Assembly: GCF_019704555.1 (NCBI RefSeq)
Contig: NZ_AP024745.1
Span: 5,154,501-5,218,500 of the forward strand
Origin: Actinoplanes sp. L3-i22
Lineage (GTDB): Bacteria; Actinomycetota; Actinomycetes; Mycobacteriales; Micromonosporaceae
Reading direction: 5' to 3'
DNA length: 64,000 bases
This document shows, in pieces, positions 1-8,776 of the stretch. A program made the position numbers and the translations under genes. Position 1 is the first letter of the stretch. Each line of letters opens with the position of its first letter. Under the pieces are notes generated by a model that did no database searches, was not told the origin of the DNA, and saw only the letters and a list, made by a program, of their open reading frames with translations.

Positions 1-2
1 AA

Positions 3-170
3 TGGCTCACCCGATGCCCGCCCGACCCGGTAGCCGCCATCGCCACCGCCGACCTCGACCTCACCACCGAGAACTACGCCCGCCCGTGGCGCCGCACCGC
101 CAGAAGCGGCCTGTACCTCCGATACCAGGCCCCCGACGATCCCCTGAGCCACAACCGAACCCACCCCTGA
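3..170 (+). CDS. C-terminal fragment, probable carbon-nitrogen hydrolase (nitrilase family)
   Basis: An open frame enters from the left edge and ends at TGA 168-170, giving 55 residues with no start in the window. The fragment contains ATADLDL followed by ENYARPWRRTARSGLY. That resembles the last strand and closing helix of carbon-nitrogen hydrolases, where an acidic beta strand is followed by an arginine- and aromatic-rich tail. The catalytic Glu-Lys-Cys part would lie outside the window, so the function is inferred from the tail alone. Another frame is open from base 2 to 412, but its arginine/proline-rich product looks like a shadow. Confidence 0.42.
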   Translation, partial: WLTRCPPDPVAAIATADLDLTTENYARPWRRTARSGLYLRYQAPDDPLSHNRTHP

Positions 171-249
171 CGCGCCCGCCGCGACAGCTCGGCCGGTTGA
201 CCGCCGGCACGGCCGGAGCGGCGGGAGAACGTGTAGCCCGATTGTGTGG

Positions 250-849
250 TCAGCCGGTCTGCTCATCGTCGGGTAACAGGGAGACCGATCGCGTCGCGGC
301 GTCGCGGATCAGCTCGGCGTCCACCTCGGCCCGCGATTCGCCGATTGCGTGTGCCGGCCATTCGCAGACGAACGTCATCGGGCCGGGCGGCGGCAGCGGC
401 CACACCCAGTAGCTCGTCTCGTACCGTCGCCCGCCCCCACCGCCACTGCCGTGCATCAACAGCGGGCCGACCGGGTCTGCCGACGGGTCCAGATGCGGAT
501 GGCGGCCCAGATTGCTGGCGGCGGCACCGTCGGCGAACTGCACGCCGAGACGCAGGAACCCCGGCGAAGGCGGGTCCTCGTCATAGAAGTCGCGGTGAAA
601 GGCCTGGTTGAACAGTTCACCACGACGATCCTCCTGCCGCAGGACCACGGTGAGGGTGAACGCAAATCCGTTCGGGTAGGCAGCTATCCCGCTCACGGCG
701 ACGACGGCGTCACTGCCGCGGGCCAGGATGATCTCCTTGGCGACCAAGCCGCCCAGCGCGTCGTCCGGCCTCGCCCATCCAGGTTGCCGCGACGGCGCCG
801 ACTCCGGCTCAGGGACAGCCGGCCTCGGAAAGCGATCGAAGAAGCTCAT
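250..849 (-). CDS. Hypothetical protein, 199 aa
   Basis: The frame starts at ATG 847-849 (MSFFDRFPRP) and ends at TGA 250-252. The family is not recognised. The N-terminus is short and proline-rich. The core has alternating hydrophobic strands (residues about 35-72 and 95-112), a GSGGGGG stretch near residue 135, and then YETSYWVWPLPPPGPMTF, which looks like a beta-sandwich edge. There is no signal peptide or membrane segment, so it should be cytosolic. The gene lies downstream of and in the same direction as the two-component system, separated by about 150 bp. The frame remains open upstream through unrelated sequence, but codon use and the clean N-terminus favour this ATG. Function unknown. 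Confidence 0.72.
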   Translation of the reverse strand: MSFFDRFPRPAVPEPESAPSRQPGWARPDDALGGLVAKEIILARGSDAVVAVSGIAAYPNGFAFTLTVVLRQEDRRGELFNQAFHRDFYDEDPPSPGFLRLGVQFADGAAASNLGRHPHLDPSADPVGPLLMHGSGGGGGRRYETSYWVWPLPPPGPMTFVCEWPAHAIGESRAEVDAELIRDAATRSVSLLPDDEQTG

Positions 850-1004
850 TCCGGCAGCTTGCCACTTTCCCTGGAAATCGGAGTGCCCGGCTGGACGACC
901 TCCCACCGGCAACCCGCGCTCCGATCGTCGCCGTGCGTGAAACCCCGCAAACGCGCACGGCCTGCGGCGTTCTCGCGGCTGGAAGGAATCTCCCCGGACC
1001 TGGG

Positions 1005-1274
1005 TCAGCGTGGTTCGGTCGGAGCCGGTTCCTGTTGTGTCCGGCGCAGGCGGCGAAGTGGACCGCGGAGGCGCCGGCTGTTGAAGACCGAGATCGCGGC
1101 ACACACGATGGCCAGCAGGATCGTCTCGACCGGGTTGTCGGCGCCGCCCGCGAGGATCGCGATCATCAGGACGGCGCCGATGCCGAAGAAGACCGTCCAG
1201 ATTCCGAAGAAGAGCACGCCGAGGACCCCGAGGATCCGGTCTCTGCCGCTGATCCGCACGTCCGACTCGTTCAT
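1005..1274 (-). CDS. Small membrane protein, 89 aa
   Basis: The product has two predicted membrane helices (residues about 12-34 and 38-58), a short N-terminal tail and a basic, arginine-rich C-terminus (RRLRGPLRRLRR), which suggests the tail is cytoplasmic. No family is recognised. I chose ATG 1272-1274 because a TAnnnT -10 element lies 8 bases upstream and no ribosome-binding site is visible; a TTG two codons earlier is the alternative. The gene follows the response regulator by only 24 bases on the same strand, so it could also be read from the two-component operon. Confidence 0.6.
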   Translation of the reverse strand: MNESDVRISGRDRILGVLGVLFFGIWTVFFGIGAVLMIAILAGGADNPVETILLAIVCAAISVFNSRRLRGPLRRLRRTQQEPAPTEPR

Positions 1275-1288
1275 GATCAACGAGGGTA
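1275..1288 (-). promoter_or_regulatory. Probable leaderless -10 element for the small membrane protein
   Basis: TACCCT on the minus strand is followed by 8 bases and then the ATG. No Shine-Dalgarno sequence is present, so the transcript would begin at or next to the start codon. Confidence 0.4.
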
Positions 1289-1298
1289 GGCGTCGCGA

Positions 1299-1985
1299 TC
1301 AGGTGTCGCCGGGTAGGGGGTCGCCGGGGCGGAGCAGGTCGTTCTGGTAGGCGAAGACGACCAGCTGGGCGCGGTCGCGGGCGTTCAGTTTGACCATCGT
1401 GCGGTTCACGTGGGTCTTCACGGTCAGCGGTGAGACGTAGAGGCGCTGGGCGATCTCGTCGTTGGTCAGGCCGTGCGCGACCAGCAGCAGGATCTCCCGC
1501 TCCCGGTCGGTGACGTGCCGCAGCGCCTCCGGGGCCGGGGCTGTCGGCGGGCGGATCTGCTGGATGAACCGGCTGACCAGGCCGCGGGTCGCTTTCGGGG
1601 AGAGCAGGGCGTCGCCGGCCGCGACCACCCGGACGGCGCTGACCAGGTCGGCCGGGGCGACGTTCTTGCCGAGGAAGCCGCTGGCGCCGGCCTGCAGGGC
1701 CAGGACCACGTTGTCGTCGTTGTCGAACGTGGTCAGCACCAGGACGCGGACCCCGGCGAGCCGTTCGTCGCCGGCGATCCGGCGGGTGGCCTCGATGCCG
1801 TCCATCTGCGGCATCCGGATGTCCATCAGGACGACGTCGACCCGGGCGGTGTGGCACAGGTCGACGGCCTCGCGCCCGTCGGCGGCCTCGCCGGCCACCT
1901 CCAGGCCCGGGTCGGCGTCGATGATCATGCGGAAGCCGGCCCGGATCAGCGCCTGGTCGTCGGCGAGCAGCACGCGGATGGTCAC
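1299..1985 (-). CDS. NarL/FixJ-family response regulator
   Basis: This is a DNA-binding response regulator of 228 aa. The receiver domain (residues 1-120) has the acidic pair D9-D10, phosphoacceptor D55 (VVLMDIRMPQMDG), the switch threonines in LTTFD and the conserved lysine in FLGKN. A LuxR-type HTH occupies about 155-215 (TDREREILLLVAHGLTNDEI, then SPLTVKTHVNRTMVKL). It starts with GTG 1983-1985, which overlaps the stop of the upstream histidine kinase (GTGA), so the pair is translationally coupled and certainly cognate. It would act as a phosphorylation-dependent dimer. The target is unknown, but the divergent MMPL transporter is the obvious candidate. Confidence 0.95.
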   Translation of the reverse strand: MTIRVLLADDQALIRAGFRMIIDADPGLEVAGEAADGREAVDLCHTARVDVVLMDIRMPQMDGIEATRRIAGDERLAGVRVLVLTTFDNDDNVVLALQAGASGFLGKNVAPADLVSAVRVVAAGDALLSPKATRGLVSRFIQQIRPPTAPAPEALRHVTDREREILLLVAHGLTNDEIAQRLYVSPLTVKTHVNRTMVKLNARDRAQLVVFAYQNDLLRPGDPLPGDT

Positions 1986-3232
1986 GCCGGCGCTCCCCGA
2001 GTAACGGCGTGCGACATCCGGCCATCAAAACCGGCCGGGTCATCAAAGTCGGCCGGGCCATCAAGATCAGCGGCGCTGCCGAGCCCCGGGGCGGCGAGGA
2101 CGGCGTGGACCCGGAACCAGCCGCCGGCGACCGGGCCGGCGGTGACCGTCCCACCGGCCGCCGACGCCCGCTCCTGCATCCCGATCAGCCCGTACCCGGA
2201 CCCGGTCGCTTTGCTCCGTGGCCAAGCGATCTTGTTGGTGACCTGCACGGAGACCGTCCCGGGCGCATAGGTGACGTCGAGCAGCGCGCTCCCGTCACCG
2301 TACTTGTGGGCGTTGGTCAGCGCCTCCTGCACGATCCGATAGGCGGCCAGATCGGTCACCGCCGGCAGCCGCCGCGCGTCGCCGTGCTGTTGGTGGCGGA
2401 CCGCGAAGCCCATCGTGCGCAGCGTGGTGAGCAGCTCCGGCAGCCGGTCCAGGCCGGGCGTGGGCTCGGTGCTGTCCAGCTCGCCGGGGTCGCGGAGCAC
2501 GCTGATCACCGACTTGATCTCATCGAGGACGGTGTCGGCGGCCTCCCGGATGTGCCCGAGCACCGGCCACACCTTCTCCGGCTGGCCCTGCAGCGCGTGG
2601 GTGGCGGCGCCGGCGTGCACGCTGATCACCGCGATGTGGTGGGCGACCACGTCGTGCAGCTCCCGGGCGATGCGCAGCCGCTCGTCCATGACCCGGCGGC
2701 GGGCCTCCTCCTCGCGGGTCAGCTCGGCCTGCCGGGCCCGTTCGACGACCGCGGCGACGTAGGCGCGCCGCATCCGGATCGAGTCGCCGACCCCGGCCCC
2801 GCCGAAGACCCACGCGAACAGGCCGAGCAGGTTCAGATTCCACCAGGTGGTGAAGTGGAAGATGGTGCCGGCCACCATCAGGGCCACGAACACCGCCCGG
2901 GCGTAGAACCAGGGCCGGCGCACCGGGCTGTACAGCGCCGCCGAGTAGAGCAGCACCCCGGCCGCGATGAACACGCCCGGGACCGGCGGGTCCACGGCGA
3001 GCGTGCCGCAGGCGAGCGCGGTGACCACGGCCAGACTGCCGCGCGGGAACCGGCGCCGGGCCAGGACGGCGGCCGCGACGATCCCGGCGAAGGCCAGGGC
3101 CAGGCCGGTGAGCGCGGTCTGCTCCATCTTCAGGATGATCGCCACCACGACCGCGGCGAGCCCCACGTCGCCGAGGCGGGCACGCTGCCGCAGCAGCCAG
3201 AACGGAACCCACCGGGCCATGACGTCGTGCAT
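1982..3232 (-). CDS. Sensor histidine kinase, HisKA_3 type
   Basis: This 416-aa membrane sensor kinase is the partner of the NarL-type regulator. The N-terminal 160 residues hold about four to five hydrophobic helices with only short loops, so sensing is probably intramembrane. The dimerisation/phosphoacceptor segment reads RIARELHDVVAHHIAVISVH, with the phosphorylated histidine in LHDVVAHH. The HATPase region carries EALTNAHKYGDG (N box) and GSGYGLIGMQERASAAGG (G box). The start at MHDVMARW is supported by a TACCGT -10 element 7 bases upstream and the absence of a ribosome-binding site. Longer starts back to 3319 are open but would run through the promoter. It is divergent from the MMPL gene. 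Confidence 0.93.
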   Translation of the reverse strand: MHDVMARWVPFWLLRQRARLGDVGLAAVVVAIILKMEQTALTGLALAFAGIVAAAVLARRRFPRGSLAVVTALACGTLAVDPPVPGVFIAAGVLLYSAALYSPVRRPWFYARAVFVALMVAGTIFHFTTWWNLNLLGLFAWVFGGAGVGDSIRMRRAYVAAVVERARQAELTREEEARRRVMDERLRIARELHDVVAHHIAVISVHAGAATHALQGQPEKVWPVLGHIREAADTVLDEIKSVISVLRDPGELDSTEPTPGLDRLPELLTTLRTMGFAVRHQQHGDARRLPAVTDLAAYRIVQEALTNAHKYGDGSALLDVTYAPGTVSVQVTNKIAWPRSKATGSGYGLIGMQERASAAGGTVTAGPVAGGWFRVHAVLAAPGLGSAADLDGPADFDDPAGFDGRMSHAVTRGAPA

Positions 3233-3245
3233 GACGCCGACGGTA
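3233..3245 (-). promoter_or_regulatory. Leaderless -10 element of the histidine kinase gene
   Basis: TACCGT is followed by CGGCGTC and then ATG. Nearly the same string precedes the SDR at 25169, which also lacks a ribosome-binding site. Confidence 0.45.
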
Positions 3246-3374
3246 GGCGGGCGCGCGCCGATCTTCGACCTGTTCCCGTGGTATCCGCCCGGCCGGAAGA
3301 TACCGCGCCCGCAGTACACCGGCGCCTGCGTCGGCGGGACGCCCCGGCGGCGCGATCCCGGAACCGTAGGGGAC

Positions 3375-5525
3375 GTGGCTACCTTGCTCTACCGGCTCGG
3401 CCGGTTCTCGTTCCGCCGTCGACGGCTCACCCTCGCGGTGTGGGTCCTGATCCTGGCCGTGCTGGGCCTGGGCGCGGTCACGCTGTCCGCGCCGACCAGC
3501 AGCGCCTTCGAGATTCCGGGCACGGAGTCGTCGCGGGCGCTGCAGGTCCTGCGGGAGAAGTTCGGCGCCGACTCCGATGCCGCCACCGCCAGGGTCGTCT
3601 TCACCGTGACCGGCGGCGCCAAGCTGACCGACGCGGGCCCGAAGGCGGCGATCGAGACGGCGGTCGCCGCCCTCCAGCAGGCGCCGCGGGTGGCCGCGGT
3701 CGCGGACCCCTTCAAGACCAAGACCATTTCCCAAGACCAGCAGACGGCGTACGCGACGATCACCTACCCGGTCGCGGCCACCGACGTGAGCACCGCGGAC
3801 CGTACGGCGCTGCTGGCCGCCGGCGCGACCGCGGAGACGGGCGGCGTCCGGGTCGAGTACTCCGGCGAGGTCACCGACACCACCACCGAGAGCCACGCCG
3901 GCGAGGCGATCGGCATCCTGGTCGCCGCGTTCGTCCTGCTCATCACGTTCGGGTCGCTGGTCGCGGCCGGGCTGCCGCTGCTGACCGCGATCGTCGGGGT
4001 CGGCCTGGGCATGCTCGGCATCCAGACCGCGACCGGGTTCTTCGACCTGTCGTCGTCGACCTCGGCGCTGGCCACCATGCTCGGGCTGGCCGTCGGCATC
4101 GACTACGCGCTGTTCGTGGTCTCCCGCTACCGGCACGAGCTGGGCCGGGGCCATGACGGCGAGGAGGCCGCCGGCCGGGCCGTCGGGACCGCCGGGTCGG
4201 CCGTGGTCTTCGCCGGCCTCACCGTGATCATCGCGCTGGCCGCGCTGTCGGTGACCGGGGTGCCGTTCCTGACCGCGATGGGCATCGCCGCGGCCGGCAC
4301 GGTCGCCGTCGCCGTGCTGGTCACGCTCAGTCTGCTGCCCGCGATCCTGGGCTTCGCCGGCCGCAAGGTGCTGCCCCGCAAGAACCGGGACGCCCCCGCG
4401 CAGCCCGGCCACAAGCTGCCGTTCGGCGAGCGCTGGGGCCGGGGCGTGCTGCGGCACCGCTGGGTGGCGCTGCTGCTCTCGCTGGGCGTGCTCGCCGTGG
4501 CCGCGGTCCCGGCGCTCGACCTGCGGCTCGCGCTGCCCGACGACGGCACCGCCGCGGTGGACTCCACCCAGCGCAAGGCCTACGACCAGCTCGCCGAGGG
4601 GTTCGGCGCGGGCTTCAACGGGCCGCTGGTGATCGTGGTCGGCGCCGCCGAGGCGGGCCGGGCGCAGCAGGCGATCGCCACCCTGCCGGACGTCGCCGCG
4701 GTCACTCCGCCGACGGTGAACCCGGCCGGGGACACCGCGATGCTGACCGTGGTGCCGTCCAGCGCGCCGACGGCCGAGGCGACCAAGGACCTCGTGCACG
4801 CGATCCGGGGCCGGCACGTGCCCGGCCTGGCGGTGACCGGGCCGACGGCCGTCAACATCGACATCTCGGAGAAGCTGAGCGCGGCGCTGATCCCGTACCT
4901 CGCAATCGTTGTCGGTCTTGCCTTTGTGCTCTTGATGTTGGTGTTCCGCAGCGTGCTGGTGCCGCTCAAGGCGACGGCCGGCTTCCTGCTGTCGGTGGCC
5001 GCCGCGTTCGGGGCGCTGGTCGCGGTGTTCCAGAACGGACATCTCGCCGGGCTGATCGGGCTGGAGTCGACCGGGCCGATCGTCAGCGTGATGCCGATCT
5101 TCCTGATCGGGATCCTGTTCGGGCTGGCCATGGACTACGAGGTCTTCCTGGTCACCCGGACCCGGGAGGAGTTCGTGCACGGGGCCGGACCGGACGAGGC
5201 GGTCGTCGCCGGGATGCGGCACGGCGCCCGGGTGGTCACCGCGGCCGCGCTGATCATGATGAGCGTGTTCGCCGGGTTCATCCTCGCCGACGACACGATC
5301 ATCAAATCGCTCGGTTTCGCGCTCGCCTTCGGCGTCGCCGTCGATGCTTTCATCGTACGGATGACCATCGTCCCGGCCGTGCTCTCGCTGCTCGGCCGTG
5401 CCGCCTGGTGGCTGCCGCGCTGGCTCGACCGGGTGCTGCCGGACGTGGACGTGGAGGGCGAGAAGCTGGCCCGGCAGCTGGCCGCCGAGCCGGAACCGCG
5501 GGAGCCGGCGCTCAGCGCTCCCTGA
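3375..5525 (+). CDS. MMPL/RND-family transporter
   Basis: This 716-aa inner-membrane transporter of the MmpL-like RND family exports lipids or hydrophobic compounds using proton-motive force. An N-terminal membrane helix (about 20-40) is followed by an extracytoplasmic domain. Then come five membrane helices (about 175-335) with the family signature GLAVGIDYALFVVSRYRHEL, a second extracytoplasmic domain and a second helix bundle with the duplicated signature FGLAMDYEVFLVTRTREEF. The aspartates in GIDYALF and AMDYEVF are the proton-relay positions of the family. Start GTG 3375 follows AGGGG closely; TTG 3384 is an alternative. The gene is divergent from the two-component system and overlaps the convergent LysR gene by 14 bases. 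Confidence 0.93.
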   Translation: MATLLYRLGRFSFRRRRLTLAVWVLILAVLGLGAVTLSAPTSSAFEIPGTESSRALQVLREKFGADSDAATARVVFTVTGGAKLTDAGPKAAIETAVAALQQAPRVAAVADPFKTKTISQDQQTAYATITYPVAATDVSTADRTALLAAGATAETGGVRVEYSGEVTDTTTESHAGEAIGILVAAFVLLITFGSLVAAGLPLLTAIVGVGLGMLGIQTATGFFDLSSSTSALATMLGLAVGIDYALFVVSRYRHELGRGHDGEEAAGRAVGTAGSAVVFAGLTVIIALAALSVTGVPFLTAMGIAAAGTVAVAVLVTLSLLPAILGFAGRKVLPRKNRDAPAQPGHKLPFGERWGRGVLRHRWVALLLSLGVLAVAAVPALDLRLALPDDGTAAVDSTQRKAYDQLAEGFGAGFNGPLVIVVGAAEAGRAQQAIATLPDVAAVTPPTVNPAGDTAMLTVVPSSAPTAEATKDLVHAIRGRHVPGLAVTGPTAVNIDISEKLSAALIPYLAIVVGLAFVLLMLVFRSVLVPLKATAGFLLSVAAAFGALVAVFQNGHLAGLIGLESTGPIVSVMPIFLIGILFGLAMDYEVFLVTRTREEFVHGAGPDEAVVAGMRHGARVVTAAALIMMSVFAGFILADDTIIKSLGFALAFGVAVDAFIVRMTIVPAVLSLLGRAAWWLPRWLDRVLPDVDVEGEKLARQLAAEPEPREPALSAP

Positions 5526-6384
5526 CCCCGCCGAGCAGCGCGGCCGCGACCCTGGTGAACTCCTCGACCAGCGGGCCGGTCTCCCCGGGCCGGGCGGCGA
5601 CCAGCACCCGGCACGGCTCGACGTCGTGGACCCGGACCCAGGTCAGGTCCCGGCGCAGGGCCGTGTCGTCGCCGCCCAGCGGGGCCATGGTCAGCGCGTC
5701 CCCGGCCGCGACCAGCTCGAGCTTGTCCTCCATGGTCGCGGCGACCGGCCCGTCCGGGGCGGGCCGGCCGTCCGGGCGCGGATCGATCCGCCAGTACGCG
5801 TCCAGCGCCGGATCCGGGTAGCGGACCAGCGGCTCGTCGGCGAAGTCGGCCAGGCTCACCGACTCCTTGCCGGCCAGCCGGTGGGTGACCGGCACGACCA
5901 GCACCTTCGGCTCGTCGTAGAGGACCGTGACGCGCAACCGGCCGGCCGGCAACGGGGTGCGGGCGAGCACCACGTCGACCCGGCGGTCGAGCAGGGCCGC
6001 GGCCACGTCCGGCTGGGTGAGGTGCCGGGTCCGCGCGCTGATGCCACGACGGCGCAGCTCGCGGACCACCGGCGTGACGATCAGGTTGCCGGTGTGGCCG
6101 ATCAGCAGGGTCGGCGAGCCGTTCGCGGACCGGGCCCGGTCCACCGCGCGCTCGGCCGCGGTCAGCAGCGCGAGCGCCTCGGGCAGGAACGCCTGGCCGG
6201 CGGCGGTCAGGTGACTGCCCTGCCGGGTGCGCTCGAACAGGCGCACGCCGAGCACCTTCTCCAGCTGCTGGATCTGGCGGCTCAGCGACGGCTGGGCGGT
6301 CCGCAGGGCGGCGGCCGCGCGGTGGAAGTTGCCGTGCTCGGCGACCACGGTGAAGTAGCGGACCAGCCGGAGGTCGATGTCCAC
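5512..6384 (-). CDS. LysR-family transcriptional regulator
   Basis: The regulator has an N-terminal winged HTH (LRLVRYFTVVAEHGNFHRAA, then QPSLSRQIQQLEKVLGVRLF) and a C-terminal periplasmic-binding-like effector domain. It is about 290 aa, normal for the family. I chose GTG 6382-6384 (VDIDLRLV) because homologues begin close to DLRLVRYF, and because GTG 6409 would place the start inside the TCACC-CGA-GGTGA palindrome that probably binds the protein. It is divergent from the SDR at 6466, the classical arrangement for a LysR regulator and its target. The effector is unknown. The 3' end overlaps the MMPL gene. Confidence 0.92.
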   Translation of the reverse strand: MDIDLRLVRYFTVVAEHGNFHRAAAALRTAQPSLSRQIQQLEKVLGVRLFERTRQGSHLTAAGQAFLPEALALLTAAERAVDRARSANGSPTLLIGHTGNLIVTPVVRELRRRGISARTRHLTQPDVAAALLDRRVDVVLARTPLPAGRLRVTVLYDEPKVLVVPVTHRLAGKESVSLADFADEPLVRYPDPALDAYWRIDPRPDGRPAPDGPVAATMEDKLELVAAGDALTMAPLGGDDTALRRDLTWVRVHDVEPCRVLVAARPGETGPLVEEFTRVAAALLGGVRER

Positions 6385-6407
6385 CCAGCCATGATGCCTG
6401 ATCGGTA

Positions 6408-6420
6408 TCACCCGAGGTGA
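6408..6420. promoter_or_regulatory. Probable LysR operator
   Basis: TCACC-CGA-GGTGA is an inverted repeat that also fits the T-N11-A rule of LysR-type boxes. It lies between the divergent LysR and SDR genes, about 34 bases upstream of the SDR -10 element. Confidence 0.45.
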
Positions 6421-6453
6421 AACCGGTCTTTTACGCCGGGGTGCCGGCCTTCC

Positions 6454-6465
6454 TAGCGTGGGCGC
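6454..6465 (+). promoter_or_regulatory. Leaderless -10 element of the SDR gene
   Basis: TAGCGT is followed by six bases and then ATG 6466, with no ribosome-binding site. Confidence 0.45.
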
Positions 6466-7200
6466 ATGACTTCACGCACAGCGCTCATCACCGGCGGGAC
6501 CAGCGGGATCGGGCTGGCCACCGCCGCCCTGCTGCACCGGACCGGATACCGGGTGGCGGTCACCGGTTCGACGGCCGAGTCGGTCGAGGCGGCCCGGGCG
6601 CAACTGCCGGACGAGGTGGTCGTTCTTCGGGCCGACGCGCGATCACTCGCGGACACCGATCGGGTGGTCGGGGAGCTGCGCGAGCGGTTCGGGTCGCTGG
6701 ACGTGCTGTTCCTCAACGCCGGGCTGGTCCGCGGGCTGCCGATCGAGGACTACGACGAGGCGACCGTCGACGACCTGCTCGCGGTCAACTTCAAGGGGCA
6801 GTTCTTCACGCTGCAGAAGGCGCTGCCGCTGCTCAACGACGGGGGCAGCGTGATCTTCACGGTCGGGATCGGGGTGACCCGGGGGATCGGCGCGGGATCG
6901 GCCGCGGCTGCCAGCAAGGGGGCGGTGCTTGCCCTCGTACCGTCGCTGGCTCTTGAACTTGCTCCTCGGGGTGTCCGGGTGAACGCGGTCAGCCCCGGCG
7001 CCATCGCGACTCCGATCTGGTCGAAGTTCGGGATGAGCGTCGAGGCGGCGCAGGCCGCGATGGGCGGGCGGATCCCGTTCGGACGGCTCGGGACCGCCGA
7101 CGAGATCGCCGAGGTGGTCGCGTTCCTGGCCTCGCCGGGCGCGTCCTACCTGACCGGCGAGAACATCGTGGTCGGCGGCGGCTCCGGGCTCAGCGCGTGA
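6466..7200 (+). CDS. SDR-family protein lacking the catalytic tyrosine
   Basis: This is a 244-aa Rossmann-fold short-chain dehydrogenase-like protein. The cofactor motif TGGTSGIG (residues 9-16) and the NAG motif (LFLNAG) are intact, as is the C-terminal SPGAIATPIW. The active-site helix, however, reads GSAAAASKGAV: the lysine is present but the position four residues before it, normally tyrosine, is alanine. The usual serine strand reads IFTVGIG. By family knowledge such a protein should bind NAD(P) but reduce substrates poorly, or use another mechanism. It is the likely target of the divergent LysR regulator. Confidence 0.88.
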   Translation: MTSRTALITGGTSGIGLATAALLHRTGYRVAVTGSTAESVEAARAQLPDEVVVLRADARSLADTDRVVGELRERFGSLDVLFLNAGLVRGLPIEDYDEATVDDLLAVNFKGQFFTLQKALPLLNDGGSVIFTVGIGVTRGIGAGSAAAASKGAVLALVPSLALELAPRGVRVNAVSPGAIATPIWSKFGMSVEAAQAAMGGRIPFGRLGTADEIAEVVAFLASPGASYLTGENIVVGGGSGLSA

Positions 7201-7202
7201 AA

Positions 7203-7233
7203 CGGCCGGGCCGGCAGCTCGCCGGCCCGGCCG
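7203..7233. terminator. Bidirectional hairpin terminator
   Basis: A perfect 13-bp stem (CGGCCGGGCCGGC and its complement) encloses a 5-base loop. It sits between the convergent SDR and M4 protease genes, without a U-tract, as is usual in actinomycetes. Confidence 0.75.
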
Positions 7234-7246
7234 CAGATCAGCGGAA

Positions 7247-8776
7247 TCAGCAGGTGGGCTCGCCGGACTGGGCCGGCAGGCTGACCGCGTTCCAGGCGGC
7301 CTTGACCGCGTTGAACTGGGTGCAGCTGCCCGGGTACAGGTTCTTCGCGGCCTGCAGCGTCCACACCCGGTACTTGGCGTAGGACGAGCTGGACGTCTTC
7401 AGCAGCATCGCGTTGTACATGATCTTGATCGCGGTCTGGATGCCGACCCCGGTCACCGTGGAGCTGTTGCAGGTCGGGCTGGCCGGCTGGCCGTTGCCGC
7501 TGCTGCCCTGGGCCAGCAGGTAGAACCAGTGGTTGCCGGGACCGGCCGCGGCGTGCACCTCGGAGCCCGGCGTGCTGGACGAGTAGCAGTTGCTGTCCCC
7601 GGCCAGCGACGGGTTGTACATGTACCGGATCGGGCCGCTGCCGACCAGGTTGACCTCTTCGCCGACCTGGTAGTCGGCCGGGTCGTTCGGGTTGGCCGCG
7701 AACGCCTCGGTCGCCGCCCCGATGGTGTCGGCGACGAACTCCTGGGTGCCGCCCTTCGAGATGCCGCCCGGGGTCTTGTCGTCGATGCCGTGACCCAGCT
7801 CGTGGCCGACGACGTCCAGCGACGAGATCCACTTACCGGCGGTGTTCTTGCCGATCTGCACCTGGGTGCCGTCGTAGTACGCGTTCTGCTGGTTCAGCCC
7901 GACCCGGATCGGCCAGGCGCCGCCCGAGCCGTTCTGCGCGTTGCGCCCGAGCCACGACGACAGCATCGAGACCTGCTTCTGCGCCACGTACAGCGCGTCC
8001 ACGCAGCCGGTCTCCTTGCTGGTGCCGACGCCGTTGCCCCACACGTTGTCGGAGCCGGTGAAGGTCGCCCGGGTGGAGGCGTCCTGGCAGCTCAGGTTCG
8101 TGACGGACGGGTCCTTGAGCGAGTACGTCGAGCCGGACAGCGTGGTGTTCAGCGACACCGAGCCGTTGATCCAGCCGGTCCCGGAGCCGGTCACCTCGGT
8201 GACGTGCTCCTCCGAGCCGAGCACCGCGCCGGTCACCGCGTCCACGTCGACGGTCAGGCGGCTGACGCCCTCGGCGCTGGTGCCGTTGACCGTCGTCTCG
8301 TAGGCGAGCCGGGCCGCCTGCCCCTCGGCGGCGACCACGATCAGCTGCGTGCCCTCGACCCCGCTGACCGTCTTGAGCTGCTTCTTCGCGGTGGCGGTAG
8401 CGGTGTTGGCGGAAATCTTCGCCGTGGTGGAGATTTCCCCGATCGGGCTGCTCTGCGCGACCGAGGTGTACCGGGTCTGGCCGGCGCTGTCGGTGACGAT
8501 CACCAGGTCGCCGCCCTTGACCGTCAGACCCTTGTAGGTGCGGTCGTATGCCGCGTACGTCAGGCCCTGCGACTGGACGACCTGGCTGCGCCGGAAGGCG
8601 TCATGCCCGCTCGCCTGCAGAACCGCCGGCCGGGCGGCCACCACGGCGTCGGCCTGGGCGACCGCGTCCACCGCCGGGGCGCTCGGCTGCGCAACCGCCG
8701 GGGCGGACACCGCGACCAGCGCCGAGGCCGCGGCGGTACCGGTCGCCAACGCGACGACCAGGGATTTTCGCACCAT
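7247..8776 (-). CDS. Secreted M4-family zinc metalloprotease
   Basis: This 509-aa thermolysin-like protease precursor starts with a Sec signal peptide (MVRKSLVVALATG to AVAQPSAP). A propeptide with FTP/PepSY-like strands follows, and then the catalytic domain. The zinc site HELGH lies near residue 323, followed by the glutamate-bearing helix GGTQEFVADTIGAATEAF. The downstream HAAAGPGNHWFYLLA carries the family transition-state histidine. The start at ATG 8774-8776 is fixed by GGAAGGAGTACCTGAC upstream; longer frames are spurious. It is an extracellular nutrient protease, and no dedicated regulator is adjacent. Confidence 0.95.
   Translation of the reverse strand: MVRKSLVVALATGTAAASALVAVSAPAVAQPSAPAVDAVAQADAVVAARPAVLQASGHDAFRRSQVVQSQGLTYAAYDRTYKGLTVKGGDLVIVTDSAGQTRYTSVAQSSPIGEISTTAKISANTATATAKKQLKTVSGVEGTQLIVVAAEGQAARLAYETTVNGTSAEGVSRLTVDVDAVTGAVLGSEEHVTEVTGSGTGWINGSVSLNTTLSGSTYSLKDPSVTNLSCQDASTRATFTGSDNVWGNGVGTSKETGCVDALYVAQKQVSMLSSWLGRNAQNGSGGAWPIRVGLNQQNAYYDGTQVQIGKNTAGKWISSLDVVGHELGHGIDDKTPGGISKGGTQEFVADTIGAATEAFAANPNDPADYQVGEEVNLVGSGPIRYMYNPSLAGDSNCYSSSTPGSEVHAAAGPGNHWFYLLAQGSSGNGQPASPTCNSSTVTGVGIQTAIKIMYNAMLLKTSSSSYAKYRVWTLQAAKNLYPGSCTQFNAVKAAWNAVSLPAQSGEPTC

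Noticed and set aside
2..412. 136-codon plus-strand frame at the left edge
   Set aside because: It is Arg/Pro/His-rich shadow sequence. The overlapping frame ending at 170 resembles a real C-terminus better.
2520..5222. A 900-codon minus-strand frame opposite the MMPL gene
   Set aside because: It overlaps both the histidine kinase and MMPL genes and has shadow composition.
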